This document shows, one piece after another, positions 18,028 to 28,123 of a stretch of DNA of 64,000 nucleotides. Position 1 is the first letter of the stretch. Each line of letters starts with the position of its first letter. The notes under the pieces are model-generated. The model saw nothing but the letters and a program-made list of their open reading frames with translations. It was not told where the DNA came from and made no database searches. The stretch comes from Aidingimonas lacisalsi (lineage in GTDB: Bacteria > Pseudomonadota > Gammaproteobacteria > Pseudomonadales > Halomonadaceae). Where the stretch lies: positions 1 through 64,000 of the forward strand of contig NZ_VRYH01000005.1 of NCBI RefSeq assembly GCF_008079445.1. The letters run 5' to 3'. The translations under genes and the position numbers were made by a program.

Positions 18028-19413
18028 TCACAGGGTCTTGATCGAAGCGATCATCTCGGTAATGACCTTCTGACCATCGCCATAGACCATACGTGCATTG
18101 TCACGATAGAACAGGTGGTTCTCGACACCGGAAAATCCGGTTCCCTGTCCACGCTTGACGACCAGGACATTCTTGGCTTCGTCGACATTGAGCACCGGCA
18201 TACCATATAGCGGACTGTCGGGATCTGTCTTGGCAACGGGGTTGACCACATCATTCGCGCCGATCACTAACGCCACGTCAGCCGTCTCGAAGTCGTTATT
18301 GATCTCCTCGAGGTCGAAGATCATGTCGTAAGGCACGCCCGCTTCAGCCAGCAGCACGTTCATATGCCCGGGCATGCGCCCTGCGACGGGATGGATCGCG
18401 AAACTGACTTCGATCCCGCGCTCCTGCAACAATTCGACCATTTCCCAGAGCTTGTGTTGCGCCTGCGCCACAGCCAGGCCATATCCTGGCACGATGATCA
18501 CACGGTCGGCATAGGCCATCTGCACTGCAGCATCCATGGTACCGACATCCTTGATGCTGCCTTCGATCTCGGTCGCTTCCTCACTGACCGGCCCGAACTG
18601 CTTGAACAGGATATTGATCAACGAGCGATTCATGGCCTTGGCCATCAACAGCGTCAGCAAACTGCCCGCAGCCCCGACCACGGTACCGGCGATGATCATT
18701 GCCGCATTGTCGAGTACGAACCCTTCCATTGCCACGGCCAGGCCCGTCAACGCATTGAACAGGGAAATGACGACCGGCATGTCTGCCCCGCCGATCGGCA
18801 GCGCCACCATCACGCCGAATGCCAGGGCCAACAGGAAGAAGATCAACAGCACGAAGATACCCGGCGTGGCGGCAGCCACCCAGATGCCAAGCAACACCGC
18901 AGCCACGAGTACAGCCAGGGTGATCTGCTGTTGATTGGCAAAACGCACGGCCTTTTTCATGCGCCCATCGAGCTTGGCCCATGCCACGACAGAACCGGAA
19001 AAAGCCACACTCCCGATCAACGCCCCTAGTACCCCCAACCACAGCGCTAGATGGCCATGGGACTCGATCAGACTGGGGTCTCCAGCAACTCGCATCAATT
19101 CAACCGCGGCGATCCCCCCCGCGGCACCGCCACCCATGCCGTTGTAAATGGCAATCATCTGGGGCATATCGGTCATCGCCACACGCTTGGCGCTCCACCA
19201 GGCAACCCCGCCACCGATCAGAATCGCCAGCAGCATCAGACCATACTGACCGCGAATCTCCGGATGCAAAAAGGTCACCAGCGTTGCCAGCCCCATGCCG
19301 ATACCGGCCCAAATCACCCCGCTGCGCGCCGTCGTGGGGTGTGACATACGCTTGAGCCCAAGGATGAACAGGACGGCCGTGGCAAAGTAACTGGTTTCGA
19401 TCAATGCACTCAT
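18028..19413 (-). CDS. pntB: NAD(P) transhydrogenase subunit beta
   Basis: A 461-residue protein. The N-terminal about 270 residues are hydrophobic membrane segments, and the C-terminal part is the NADP(H)-binding domain III with VIIVPGYGLAVAQAQH and LVIGANDVVNPVAK. The complex couples proton entry to hydride transfer from NADH to NADP+. Its start overlaps the pntAB stop by four bases (ATGA), giving a tight three-gene operon. In this organism it would supply NADPH alongside nadK further along the window. Confidence 0.96.
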   Translation of the reverse strand: MSALIETSYFATAVLFILGLKRMSHPTTARSGVIWAGIGMGLATLVTFLHPEIRGQYGLMLLAILIGGGVAWWSAKRVAMTDMPQMIAIYNGMGGGAAGGIAAVELMRVAGDPSLIESHGHLALWLGVLGALIGSVAFSGSVVAWAKLDGRMKKAVRFANQQQITLAVLVAAVLLGIWVAAATPGIFVLLIFFLLALAFGVMVALPIGGADMPVVISLFNALTGLAVAMEGFVLDNAAMIIAGTVVGAAGSLLTLLMAKAMNRSLINILFKQFGPVSEEATEIEGSIKDVGTMDAAVQMAYADRVIIVPGYGLAVAQAQHKLWEMVELLQERGIEVSFAIHPVAGRMPGHMNVLLAEAGVPYDMIFDLEEINNDFETADVALVIGANDVVNPVAKTDPDSPLYGMPVLNVDEAKNVLVVKRGQGTGFSGVENHLFYRDNARMVYGDGQKVITEMIASIKTL

Positions 19414-19760
19414 ACCTTACCTCCCTTGGCGGCTTCCTTGAGCGCTTTCGCCTTGTCGTTACTCTCCTTCCCCTGGCGCTTGTCGGAACTCTTGAACATC
19501 TCCAGCATTCGTTCCGTGACCACATAGCCACCCACTGCATTGCCGGCTCCCAGCACGACGGCGATGAAGCCGATCAGTTGTTCACCGAAGGTCTCGGCCT
19601 GTCCCAACGCTACCATGGCCCCGACCACGACGATGCCATGCACGAAGTTGGAGCCCGACATCAAAGGGGTATGCAGAATGACCGGCACCCGGGATATGAC
19701 CTCATAGCCGACGAATCCCGCCAGCATGAGAATGTAGAGTGCGGAGAGTCCTTCGATCAT
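19410..19760 (-). CDS. pntAB: NAD(P) transhydrogenase subunit alpha, part 2 (membrane segment)
   Basis: A 116-residue protein corresponding to the C-terminal membrane part of single-chain PntA, with three or four hydrophobic stretches (LSALYILMLAGFVGYEVISR, FVHGIVVVGAMVALG, LIGFIAVVLGAGNAVGGYVV). The start at 19760 overlaps the pntAA stop as ATGA. An upstream in-frame ATG at 19778 would lie inside pntAA and is less likely. The split alpha subunit follows the Rhodospirillum-type arrangement rather than the E. coli fused form. Confidence 0.92.
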   Translation of the reverse strand: MIEGLSALYILMLAGFVGYEVISRVPVILHTPLMSGSNFVHGIVVVGAMVALGQAETFGEQLIGFIAVVLGAGNAVGGYVVTERMLEMFKSSDKRQGKESNDKAKALKEAAKGGKV

Positions 19761-20884
19761 GAGTCGTCCTCCATCCACTGACGTACTTGTTCATTGACGA
19801 TTTCGCCATCGCGGGTCAGACACATCGGGCCGATCACCGCATCCTCGAAGTCAAGTTCGAGTTCGCCATCCTCGATGAATGGCGACAACAGGTTATACAG
19901 ATTGCGGGCATACATCTCGCTGGCTGGCACCGCCAGGCGTGACGGAATATCCAGCGGCCCATGGATGCTCACATCGTGATGCTCAACGGTTTCGCCGGGT
20001 TGGGTCAGCTCGCAATTGCCGCCACCCTCGGCCGCCAGATCGACGATGACCGCCCCCGGTTTCATACGCTCCACCATCGCCTGGGTGATGATCTTGGGAG
20101 CCGGCCGGCCCGGTAGGGCTGCTGTGGAAATCACAGCATGCGCTTCGCTCAGACGCTTGGCCAACGCTTCGGCCTGGGTCGCTTTCTCATCGTCACTGAG
20201 TTCACGTGCGTAGCCGCCTTCTCCCGATGCATCGACCCCCGTATCGATCATTTTGGCGCCCAGCGATTCGACCTGTTCGCGCGCTGCCGCACGGATGTCA
20301 TAGGCCTCGACCTGTGCCCCCAAGCGCCTGGCAGTCGCGATCGCCTGGAGCCCGGCGACGCCGGCGCCGATCACCACTACCTTGGCCGGGCGAACCGTGC
20401 CCGCTGCCGTCGTCAACATGGGAAAAAAGACCGGTGCACGTTCAGCGGCCTGCAAGGCGGCATGATAGCCAGCAACCGCAGCCTGGGAGGACAAGGCGTC
20501 CATGCTCTGGGCACGCGAGATACGCGGCACCAGTTCCATGGCGAGTGCCGTGATGCGCCGTTTGCGATAGATTTCCACCTGTTCGAGATTGGCATGAGCA
20601 GCCAGCAAACCGACCAATACGCACCCTTCCGGTAAGGCTTCAGCTTCCTCGACACTGGGAGCACGCACGCACAGGACGGCCGTCGCATCGGCCAACCCTT
20701 TGTCACGTTCAACGATAGTGACCGGTTCTCCATAATGATCATCCGGGAAATGGGCTCGCTCCCCGGCCCCTTTCTCGACAGCCACCTGGCAACCGTCACG
20801 CGTCAACCGCATCGCCGTGGCAGGGTCCAGTGCCACGCGTAACTCACCAGGCCTGTGCTCCCTAGGGATCAGGATCTTCAACAT
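19757..20884 (-). CDS. pntAA: NAD(P) transhydrogenase subunit alpha, part 1 (NAD-binding)
   Basis: A 375-residue soluble domain I protein related to alanine dehydrogenase. The N-terminus is MLKILIPREHRPGELRVAL; the nucleotide-binding motif VVIGAGVAGLQAIATARRLG lies near residue 170, and GRPAPKIITQAMVERMKPG follows. It binds NAD(H) and passes hydride to PntB. AAGGGAG is ideally spaced before ATG 20884; the frame is open to 20947 but without a ribosome site. First gene of the pnt operon; the upstream DNA is unusually AT-rich. Confidence 0.95.
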   Translation of the reverse strand: MLKILIPREHRPGELRVALDPATAMRLTRDGCQVAVEKGAGERAHFPDDHYGEPVTIVERDKGLADATAVLCVRAPSVEEAEALPEGCVLVGLLAAHANLEQVEIYRKRRITALAMELVPRISRAQSMDALSSQAAVAGYHAALQAAERAPVFFPMLTTAAGTVRPAKVVVIGAGVAGLQAIATARRLGAQVEAYDIRAAAREQVESLGAKMIDTGVDASGEGGYARELSDDEKATQAEALAKRLSEAHAVISTAALPGRPAPKIITQAMVERMKPGAVIVDLAAEGGGNCELTQPGETVEHHDVSIHGPLDIPSRLAVPASEMYARNLYNLLSPFIEDGELELDFEDAVIGPMCLTRDGEIVNEQVRQWMEDDS

Positions 20885-21251
20885 CGGCAAACTCCCTTGT
20901 GTCCAATCATGATGGCTAGCATCGCCGTTGCATCGGCGTCTCGTCATACCTTCATGACATCATGCTTCGCTATCACTCACGAAAACGTCATGAAAACAAA
21001 GCGGATCACGTAGTTTTTTAATAAACCCGGTCAAACGCAAGTCTTTCTGCAAAAAAAGGCAGTATACGGCATACCTTATTATCGGTATAAGCTTTATTTT
21101 ATAAATCAACAAAGAATCAACCTCATGATTTAAAAGGATTTCCATGACTAATCAACCATGAAAATTTCTTTATCATCACCATAAGCAATACGTTATCGTT
21201 ATGGACAGACAATATGCAATTGGTCTGACCTATTATTAAGCCCCCGGTGTA
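20885..21251. other. AT-rich intergenic region upstream of the pnt operon
   Basis: About 365 bases without a credible gene. From about 20985 to 21240 the DNA is clearly richer in A/T than its surroundings, with runs such as AAAAAAA and TTTTTT and an ATACC/GGTAT inverted repeat near 21070-21087. It presumably holds the pnt promoter. A 61-codon minus-strand frame here is not convincing. Confidence 0.5.
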
Positions 21252-21851
21252 TCAAAAATGCTGAATCAAGTCATGTGTCGATTCCACGCTCACGCCTTGC
21301 GTCTCGAGCTGCGCCAGGCTGAACCGATGCGACGTCTCGGCATCCCAGGAGCGGCCATGCCCATCCGCAACCGCTAGACAGGCACAGGCATCCTGAGCAA
21401 CGCTGACCGACAAACCGAGACACACGGCGTGACGCACACTGGTACTGACAGCACCAGTCGTGGAGAACCCGGCAACCACCAATTGGGAGATTCCATGGCG
21501 CCCCAACCACGTCTCGAGGTCGGTGCCGACGAAAGCGCTGCTTACATGTTTGGTGACAATGCGCTCACCAGGACGAGGCTGGACACACGCCTTGAATTCG
21601 GCACCGACATGACCACTGCGGTAGAGGGATTTAGGCGCATGCGAAAAATACCTGACATGCACGATAGGACCATTGCCACCACGCCAGCACGCCAGTAAAT
21701 CCGTTAATCGCGTTTCCATCCAAGGGTTACTGAACTCACTGGCCTGTGCCAGTTCATCGATGGCCTGCTGGACATCGATAAGCATCAATGCCGAACGCTC
21801 ATCGCGAGCATCATAAAGATGCAACCGTGCATTACCGACCTGGGTCCCCAT
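21252..21851 (-). CDS. Isochorismatase-family protein (cysteine hydrolase-like)
   Basis: A 199-residue alpha/beta protein of the isochorismatase superfamily. The catalytic Asp (LMLIDVQQAIDEL) and Lys (IVTKHVSSAF) are present. At the position of the nucleophilic cysteine, normally followed by V, the sequence reads VAGFSTTGAVSTSVRHAV, with alanine where Cys is expected. It may therefore not be a cysteine hydrolase (nicotinamidase type) but a Cys-less relative as in some isochorismatases. AAGGAGGTG lies just before ATG 21851. It is a single gene; substrate unknown. Confidence 0.8.
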   Translation of the reverse strand: MGTQVGNARLHLYDARDERSALMLIDVQQAIDELAQASEFSNPWMETRLTDLLACWRGGNGPIVHVRYFSHAPKSLYRSGHVGAEFKACVQPRPGERIVTKHVSSAFVGTDLETWLGRHGISQLVVAGFSTTGAVSTSVRHAVCLGLSVSVAQDACACLAVADGHGRSWDAETSHRFSLAQLETQGVSVESTHDLIQHF

Positions 21852-21991
21852 GGGCACCTCCTTGACCACATCCTTGCAGCATAGGAGTTAGCGCGGCAAT
21901 CTGCCCGCAAGGCTGTTTGGAAAACGATTCATCCCCTGATACCGCACGCACGGGCTCACCGGGGATGATGCTTCAGCAGTCGCTCGATCAT

Positions 21992-23473
21992 TCAGGACGA
22001 GCAGGATAGATTGACGGGAGGCGCGTTACGAGACGGCACTTGTTGCCATACGTCCATGTCAGGCCGTTCGGTGAAGGGGTCGGCAAGCAGCTCGCGAAAC
22101 GTCCGCAACGGCTCACTGTCCCCCGCTTCAGCCGACTCGATCACCGACTGGGCCAGGTGCGTACGCAGGACATATCGCGGGTTGACGCTTGCCATCGCGT
22201 CATGGCGCTGCTGCCGAGATCGCGGTTCTTGTGCCAAGCGGTCAGTATAGTGCCGCAACCACTGCACCAAGGCGTCATCATCGGGCTCACACTCCAGGGC
22301 AGCCGCCACATCAGCAAACGACGCCTGGCTACCATCGTAATCGACGAGCGATAGAAACGCCCCATGAAAATCCGCACTATGCTTCTCGAGCAACGCGAGC
22401 CAGGACGATACCAGAGCGTGGTCCTCCTCCCATTTCTCAGCCAAGCCCAAACGCTGGCGCATGTAGTCGGCGTAGGTTGATTGCAAGCGTGGCTCGAACG
22501 TATCCAGAATGGCCCGCAAACGCTCGACATCAATCAGCGGCGTCAGCGATTGCGCCAAGACAGCGAGATTCCAAAGCGCCACGCCTGGCTGCTGATTGAA
22601 GGCATAACGGCCTTCGGCATCGGTATGATTGGGGACAAGGCGTGGTTGATATCGGTCCATGAACGCATATGGACCATAATCGATCGTCAGGCCCAGTAAC
22701 GACATATTGTCGGTATTCATCACCGCATGGACGAAACCGTACGCTTGCCATGCTGCGATCAGATCCGCTGTCCGCGTTACCGTGTCCTCGAACAAGGCCT
22801 CGAAGGGCGCTTCCGCCTCACGCAGTAACGGACGGTGACGCTCGATCACATGCCATGCCAGGCGCTCGATATCCTCTGGCCGCTGCCGTTGGTACAACCA
22901 CTCGAAATGCCCAAAACGAACGTGACTCTCCGATAAGCGCAACAGCGTAGCCCCCGGCTCGACACGTTCACGCATGACCTTTTCCTCATTGACCGCGACC
23001 GCCAACGCCGTTGTGGTGGGAATCCCCAACCCCGCCATCGCTTCGCCGGCCAAGTATTCTCGAATCGATGAACGCAAGACGGCGCGGCCATCACCAAAGC
23101 GTGAATATGGCGTCTGACCGGCGCCTTTCAGATGAAGGTCGACAAAACCGCTGTCGGTAACGGCTTCACCCAACAGCAAACCGCGACCGTCGCCAAGCGC
23201 CGGGTTGTAACTGCCGAACTGATGACCGGTGTATTTCTGAGCGATAGGTTCCATGCCCGGTAACAATTTGCGTCCGGCCATCAACGATGTCAGCGTGGCA
23301 TGCTCGTCTTCGTCTCTCCACAGTGCTTCGGCATCGAGCCCGAGCTGACTCGCCCCCAGCGGACTGACGTCAAGCACGCGCGTGCCTGACCAGGGCGTCG
23401 GAGTGACGCGGGTAAAGAAATCATCAGGAAATTTTGCCCAGGCGTTATCGAAACGCAAATCGTGCAGCGTCAT
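21992..23473 (-). CDS. selO: Protein adenylyltransferase SelO (YdiU/UPF0061)
   Basis: A pseudokinase-fold protein of about 493 residues that transfers AMP to protein hydroxyls and is linked to redox stress. Signatures are YTGHQFGSYNPALGDGRG, LHLKGAGQTPYSRFGDGR, RSSIREYLAGEAM, MNTDNMSLLGLTIDYGPYAF and the C-terminal LSCSS, the bacterial counterpart of the eukaryotic selenocysteine end. I prefer ATG 23473 (MTLHDLRFDN) over upstream in-frame ATGs at 23491 and 23497. It is transcribed in the same direction as htpG but separated from it by a terminator. Confidence 0.93.
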   Translation of the reverse strand: MTLHDLRFDNAWAKFPDDFFTRVTPTPWSGTRVLDVSPLGASQLGLDAEALWRDEDEHATLTSLMAGRKLLPGMEPIAQKYTGHQFGSYNPALGDGRGLLLGEAVTDSGFVDLHLKGAGQTPYSRFGDGRAVLRSSIREYLAGEAMAGLGIPTTTALAVAVNEEKVMRERVEPGATLLRLSESHVRFGHFEWLYQRQRPEDIERLAWHVIERHRPLLREAEAPFEALFEDTVTRTADLIAAWQAYGFVHAVMNTDNMSLLGLTIDYGPYAFMDRYQPRLVPNHTDAEGRYAFNQQPGVALWNLAVLAQSLTPLIDVERLRAILDTFEPRLQSTYADYMRQRLGLAEKWEEDHALVSSWLALLEKHSADFHGAFLSLVDYDGSQASFADVAAALECEPDDDALVQWLRHYTDRLAQEPRSRQQRHDAMASVNPRYVLRTHLAQSVIESAEAGDSEPLRTFRELLADPFTERPDMDVWQQVPSRNAPPVNLSCSS

Positions 23474-23596
23474 GGTCTTCTCGGATGGCATGTGCATTGA
23501 CTGCCACTGTAACGCCTAGCGCTTCCCCCGACCAAACTGCGTCATCGGCCGATGCCATAGGGTTCCAGAGCACGCAGGCAAGACGTTACCAGAGCA

Positions 23597-23633
23597 CAAA
23601 AAAACCCTACCCGCATTGCAGCCGAGTAGGGTT
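23597..23633 (-). terminator. Rho-independent terminator of htpG
   Basis: On the minus strand AACCCTAC and GTAGGGTT pair (8 bp) around a 15-base loop and are followed by a run of seven T. It lies 22 bases after the htpG stop. Confidence 0.88.
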
Positions 23634-23654
23634 CATAGTCAATGAATGATACTG

Positions 23655-25538
23655 TCACACAGTCAATAACTCATTGAGCCGCTTGACATAAGCGGCCGGG
23701 TCATCGAGGTGGCCTCCCTCCGCAATGATCGCCTGATCCAGCAGAATGCGAGACAGATCCGAGAAGGCATCGCCGTCGGATGTCTCGAGTCGTGTCACCA
23801 GCGCGTGCTCGGGGTTGAGCTCGAGTATCGGTTTGACTTCGGGCAGTTTCTGGCCGGCCGCCTCCATGATGCGACGCATCTGGAACCCCATCTCGTGCTC
23901 GGGGAGTACCACACATGCCGGGGAGTCGGTCAGACGATGAGTGATCCTGACTTCCTGTACTTCCTCACCCAGCGACTCTTGAACGCGTTTGACGAGACCT
24001 TCCTTGGCCTTGGCCGTTTCTTCCTGTGCCTGCTTTTCGTCTTCGTCCTCGATCTCGCCCAGATCCAGGTCGCCCTTGGCGATATCCACGAATGCTTTAC
24101 CGTCGTACTCCGTCAAGTGACTCATCAGCCATTCGTCGACGCGATCGGACAGTAGCAGAACCTCGATCCCTTTCTTGCGGAAAATTTCCAGATGGGGGCT
24201 ATGCTTGGCCGCATTGAAGCTGTCGGCAACGATATAGTAGATCTTCTGCTGCCCCTCTTTCATGCGCTCGACATAAGACGCCAGGGACTGATCCTGCGTC
24301 GAACTGTCGGTATGCGTCGTGGCGAAACGGAGCAACTCGGCAATCTTGTCACGATTGGCATAATCTTCGGCGGGTCCTTCCTTGAGGACGCTGCCGAACG
24401 TATTCCAGAACGTCTGGTACGTTTCCTCGTCCTTGGACAGTTTCTTCAGCATGTCCAGGGCACGCTTGGTCAGGGCCGACTTGAGCTTGTCGACTTGCGG
24501 ATCCTGCTGCAACAACTCTCGGGAGACGTTGAGCGACAAATCCTTGGTGTCGATCACTCCCTTGATGAAACGCAGATAGAGCGGCAGGAACTGTTCGGCA
24601 TCGTCCATGATGAACACGCGCTGAACGTAGAGCTTGAGGCCACGCGCCCCATCGCGCTCGTACAAGTCGAAAGGAGCACGCTCGGGTACGAACAGCAGGC
24701 TGGTATACTCCAGCTTGCCTTCGACCTTGTTGTGACTCCAGGTCAGCGGGTCGGAAAAGTCATGTGCGACGTGCTTATAGAACGCCTTGTACTCGTCCTC
24801 GCTAATCTCCGACTTGGGACGAACCCACAATGCCGTCGCCTCGTTGACGGTTTCCCAGCCATGCGTCTCGTTGCCTTCGTCGTCTTTCTCGACCGAGGGC
24901 ATACGAACCGGCACTTCGATATGGTCGGAGTACTTGCGAACCAGACTCTTGAGGCGAAAGTCGTCGGCGAATTCCTTGGCATCTTCCTTGAGATGCAGCA
25001 CGATTTCGGTGCCCCGTGCAGCGCGCTCGATATCAGCGATCGTGAACTCGCCGGCTCCCTGGGAATGCCATTCGACCCCTGAATCGTGCGGTAGATCGGC
25101 GCGCCGTGTCCTGACCGTCACTTCATCGGCCACGATGAAGCTCGAGTAGAAACCGACACCGAACTGACCGATCAGCTTGGCATCCTTTTGTTGCTCACCG
25201 GATAGCTGCTTGAGGAATTCGGCCGTGCCACTCTTGGCAATCGTGCCGAGATTCTGAATGACATCATCGCGGCTCATACCGATGCCATTGTCACGCAGTG
25301 TCACGGTTCCCGCCTCGGCATCGTGTTCTATCTCGATGCGCAACTCGCTGTCATCTTCATACAGGCCGTCGTTGTCCAGCGCCTGATAACGCAGCTTGTC
25401 ACAAGCATCGGCGCCGTTGGATATCAACTCGCGCAGGAATATCTCCCGATTGGAATACAGGGAGTTAATCATCAAGTGCAATAGCTGCTTGACTTCTGTC
25501 TGGAAGCCTAATGTTTCTTCATGGGTAGCGGTGGACAT
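23655..25538 (-). CDS. htpG: Molecular chaperone HtpG (Hsp90)
   Basis: A 627-residue cytosolic ATP-dependent chaperone, normal family length. The N-terminal ATPase domain has [20 protein letters not shown], the DNGIGMSRD loop, and [11 protein letters not shown]. The middle domain contains [18 protein letters not shown], and a C-terminal dimerisation domain follows. GAGGGA lies upstream of the ATG. It is controlled by a near-consensus sigma-32 promoter (25615-25642) and closed by its own terminator, so it is monocistronic and heat-inducible. Confidence 0.97.
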   Translation of the reverse strand: MSTATHEETLGFQTEVKQLLHLMINSLYSNREIFLRELISNGADACDKLRYQALDNDGLYEDDSELRIEIEHDAEAGTVTLRDNGIGMSRDDVIQNLGTIAKSGTAEFLKQLSGEQQKDAKLIGQFGVGFYSSFIVADEVTVRTRRADLPHDSGVEWHSQGAGEFTIADIERAARGTEIVLHLKEDAKEFADDFRLKSLVRKYSDHIEVPVRMPSVEKDDEGNETHGWETVNEATALWVRPKSEISEDEYKAFYKHVAHDFSDPLTWSHNKVEGKLEYTSLLFVPERAPFDLYERDGARGLKLYVQRVFIMDDAEQFLPLYLRFIKGVIDTKDLSLNVSRELLQQDPQVDKLKSALTKRALDMLKKLSKDEETYQTFWNTFGSVLKEGPAEDYANRDKIAELLRFATTHTDSSTQDQSLASYVERMKEGQQKIYYIVADSFNAAKHSPHLEIFRKKGIEVLLLSDRVDEWLMSHLTEYDGKAFVDIAKGDLDLGEIEDEDEKQAQEETAKAKEGLVKRVQESLGEEVQEVRITHRLTDSPACVVLPEHEMGFQMRRIMEAAGQKLPEVKPILELNPEHALVTRLETSDGDAFSDLSRILLDQAIIAEGGHLDDPAAYVKRLNELLTV

Positions 25539-25614
25539 GAATCGAGTCCCTCATCGATCACTCAGACATTGATATATGCCGACACGGAATGCCGGTCGTC
25601 GTGTCGTGTTCGAA

Positions 25615-25642
25615 ATATGGGGCTCGGATGACACATTTCAAG
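25615..25642 (-). promoter_or_regulatory. Sigma-32 heat-shock promoter of htpG
   Basis: On the minus strand CTTGAA (25642-25637), 14 bases, then CCCCATAT (25622-25615), essentially the sigma-32 consensus, about 80 bases before the htpG ATG. Confidence 0.85.
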
Positions 25643-25648
25643 CACCGT

Positions 25649-25984
25649 TTACCAATGATCGGTTGCGGATGGTGTCTCACCCTTCCAGCGTCGGTAGTCA
25701 TCCAGGCTACGATCGACGCGTGTCAGTAACCAGCCGACGATGACCACATCATCGAGCAGGCCGATCAGCAGCAGCACGTCCGGGATCAGATCGAGCGGCG
25801 AGAGGAGATAAATGATTGCGGCCGCCATCCAGCCAAATGCTTGCCAGGGGACAGGACGATAACGCCCCTTGATGACGTCGGCAGTCATTGGCAGAAACCA
25901 GCGCAGCGCCCGCTTCAACCGGCTCAAGGCCCCCGCGCGCTGGCGTAAGCGGCCCCACAGCGTGTGACGTGTCAATTTAGGCAT
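25649..25984 (-). CDS. YkvA family (DUF1232) membrane protein
   Basis: A 111-residue protein. The DUF1232 signature is IIYLLSPLDLIPDVLLLIGLLDDVVIVGWLL, two closely spaced hydrophobic segments around a DLIPD turn, preceded by a basic N-terminal region. Function is unknown. AAGGAGA precedes ATG 25984; the open frame is longer upstream but unsupported. Its stop is just upstream of the htpG sigma-32 promoter, and it is divergent from slt. Confidence 0.85.
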   Translation of the reverse strand: MPKLTRHTLWGRLRQRAGALSRLKRALRWFLPMTADVIKGRYRPVPWQAFGWMAAAIIYLLSPLDLIPDVLLLIGLLDDVVIVGWLLTRVDRSLDDYRRWKGETPSATDHW

Positions 25985-26128
25985 CGATGCTCTCCTTGGC
26001 GGGGCCGACATCGAGTGACACTTCGTTGTTGCTCGATTGTCGGATTCTGGCGACACTACTCAAGCACCTCACTATCGGCGAGGATAGGGAGCATTCTGGT
26101 TGCAAGGCAAGCATAGGAGATTCACCGG

Positions 26129-28087
26129 ATGCGCGGATCGAGCCTTTTCGGACGCTGGTACATGACGCTTGCCGGTCTGGCATTGTGTCTCCCCTTGGCC
26201 GCACCTTTCGCATCCGCGAGTAGTGATAGCGACATGCGCGAGGCACTGGACGCCGCCCGCCAGAAAGACTGGTCGACCATTGATCAAGCGGCTATCGAAG
26301 ACCACGAACTCGCTGGTTATGTCGCTTACCACCGTTTGCGCGACCGACTTCCGACAGCATCCGCAAGCGAGGTACAGGCATTCATCGACGAGCACTCGGA
26401 TTCACCGTTATCGAGGTGGATGCGAAACCAGGCCATTACGGCCTACGGAAAAGCACAGCGATATGACAGAGTGTTGGCCATCAGCGACGTGGTGCCCGAT
26501 GATACCACCCGCCGATGCCACTACTATCGTGCCCTGCTTGAACGCGACCCCCGACAAGCGACGGAAGGTGGTCGACAACTGTGGCTGAGCGCGCATTCCC
26601 AACCGTCGGCCTGCGACTCGCTTTTCCAACGGCTGATGGCCAATGGAACGATCGATGACGCCCTGATCTGGGAACGGATGATGCTGGCATGGCAGGCCGG
26701 TGAAGCCGGACTGATGAGTTATCTGGAACGCCAGCTCGGCAGTGGCTGGCAGACAGGTATCGATGCCGTCGAACGCGTGCAGAATGATTATACCGCCATT
26801 ACCCGAGTTCCCACCCGTATCGGGCCCGATGGGCAGGGTGGCGGGCCCCTGTTCGCCGCGGCCATGTACGGTTTCACTCGTGCCGATACCGAAGCGGCCC
26901 TGGAAGCCTGGCGCAAAATCGCGCGCCATGTCCCCGTCAATGACGAACAGCGCCAGACTATCGAGCGAGACTTGGCGTTTTACTCGATGGTCAGGGATGT
27001 CCATAACAATCGCGCCTGGGTCGATCAGGTGTTGCCTCGGCTAGACGATCAGGAACTACTGACTCTGCGCGTACGCGAAGCACTGGCCAACCGTCACTGG
27101 CGCAGTGTCATCGACTGGATCCATCGCATGCCCGATGAACCCCGTCAGGAAGCCCGCTGGCAATACTGGCTAGGGCGTGCCCTCGAAGAACTCGGTGACC
27201 CGCAAACAGCCGAGACGGCGTATGCCGCCGCTGCGGTCGAACGCAACTTTTACGGTTTTGCCGCCGCAGATCGTCTCGAGCGCCCGTATTCTCTGAATCT
27301 GGAGCGCACGTCCTTCAATGACGCATACCGAAACGAGATTGCCGACTGGCCGCAGGTCCAGCGCACTGAAGCCTTGATGCGTATTGGTGAACCTGGATTG
27401 GCCAACAGTGAATGGTTCTATGCCATCGAACATGCCTCTCCTCAGGAAGCGCGAGCGCTGGCCGACTATGCTGCCAACCGAGGCTGGTTCGTGAAGATGA
27501 TCCAGACCACTATCCAGGCCGACCTCTGGGATGCACTGGATTGGCGCTTTCCCAGCGCTTACCGCGACCAGTTCCTTAAATGGGGCAGAAACAATGATGT
27601 CGACCCCTACCTGCTAATGGGAATCGCGCGTCGAGAAAGTGCGTTCAACCCCAGAGCCGCCTCGCCTGCGGGTGCCCGTGGCCTCATGCAATTGATGCCT
27701 GGCACGGCAACGCACGTGAGCCGCAAGCTGGGTATCGGTGATCCAGGCCCGACGGGATTGGAGAATCCCGAGATCAACATCCGACTGGGAAGCGCTTATA
27801 TCAGTGAGATGCTCGAGCGGTATCGCGACAATCGACTAGCCGCAACGGCCGCCTATAATGCCGGGCCGGGCCGAGTCGATCGCTGGCTACGCAATGCACC
27901 GGAAGAGTTCGACCTGTTCGTCGAGAGCATTCCTTTCAGCGAAACGCGCAACTACGTCCAGGCGGTCATGGCCTACCGCGTGATCTTCGAGAGTCTGGCG
28001 AACGGTGGCGAGACCCAAGGCGTGGCGATGATGACACCCCGTGAGCGTGATGTCAGCTACAGCCCTTCGCTACTGGCAAGGCAGTAA
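26129..28087 (+). CDS. slt: Soluble lytic murein transglycosylase
   Basis: A 652-residue periplasmic protein with an N-terminal signal peptide (LAGLALCLPLAAPFASA). A long alpha-helical superhelix of about 450 residues is followed by a goose-lysozyme-like catalytic domain. The catalytic glutamate is in GIARRESAFNPRA near residue 500, with SPAGARGLMQLMPGTA and TAAYNAGPGRVDRWL after it. This is the Slt70 architecture, which cleaves peptidoglycan to 1,6-anhydromuropeptides. TAGGAGA precedes the ATG. It converges with the LysE-family gene. Confidence 0.95.
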   Translation: MRGSSLFGRWYMTLAGLALCLPLAAPFASASSDSDMREALDAARQKDWSTIDQAAIEDHELAGYVAYHRLRDRLPTASASEVQAFIDEHSDSPLSRWMRNQAITAYGKAQRYDRVLAISDVVPDDTTRRCHYYRALLERDPRQATEGGRQLWLSAHSQPSACDSLFQRLMANGTIDDALIWERMMLAWQAGEAGLMSYLERQLGSGWQTGIDAVERVQNDYTAITRVPTRIGPDGQGGGPLFAAAMYGFTRADTEAALEAWRKIARHVPVNDEQRQTIERDLAFYSMVRDVHNNRAWVDQVLPRLDDQELLTLRVREALANRHWRSVIDWIHRMPDEPRQEARWQYWLGRALEELGDPQTAETAYAAAAVERNFYGFAAADRLERPYSLNLERTSFNDAYRNEIADWPQVQRTEALMRIGEPGLANSEWFYAIEHASPQEARALADYAANRGWFVKMIQTTIQADLWDALDWRFPSAYRDQFLKWGRNNDVDPYLLMGIARRESAFNPRAASPAGARGLMQLMPGTATHVSRKLGIGDPGPTGLENPEINIRLGSAYISEMLERYRDNRLAATAAYNAGPGRVDRWLRNAPEEFDLFVESIPFSETRNYVQAVMAYRVIFESLANGGETQGVAMMTPRERDVSYSPSLLARQ

Positions 28088-28123
28088 CGGATCGACTCAC
28101 TCGATGGGCCGCCGCAAACCGAC

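Noticed and set aside
20960-21145. A 61-codon minus-strand frame in the AT-rich region
   Set aside because: No ribosome site, no recognisable domain, and the AT bias itself makes such frames likely.
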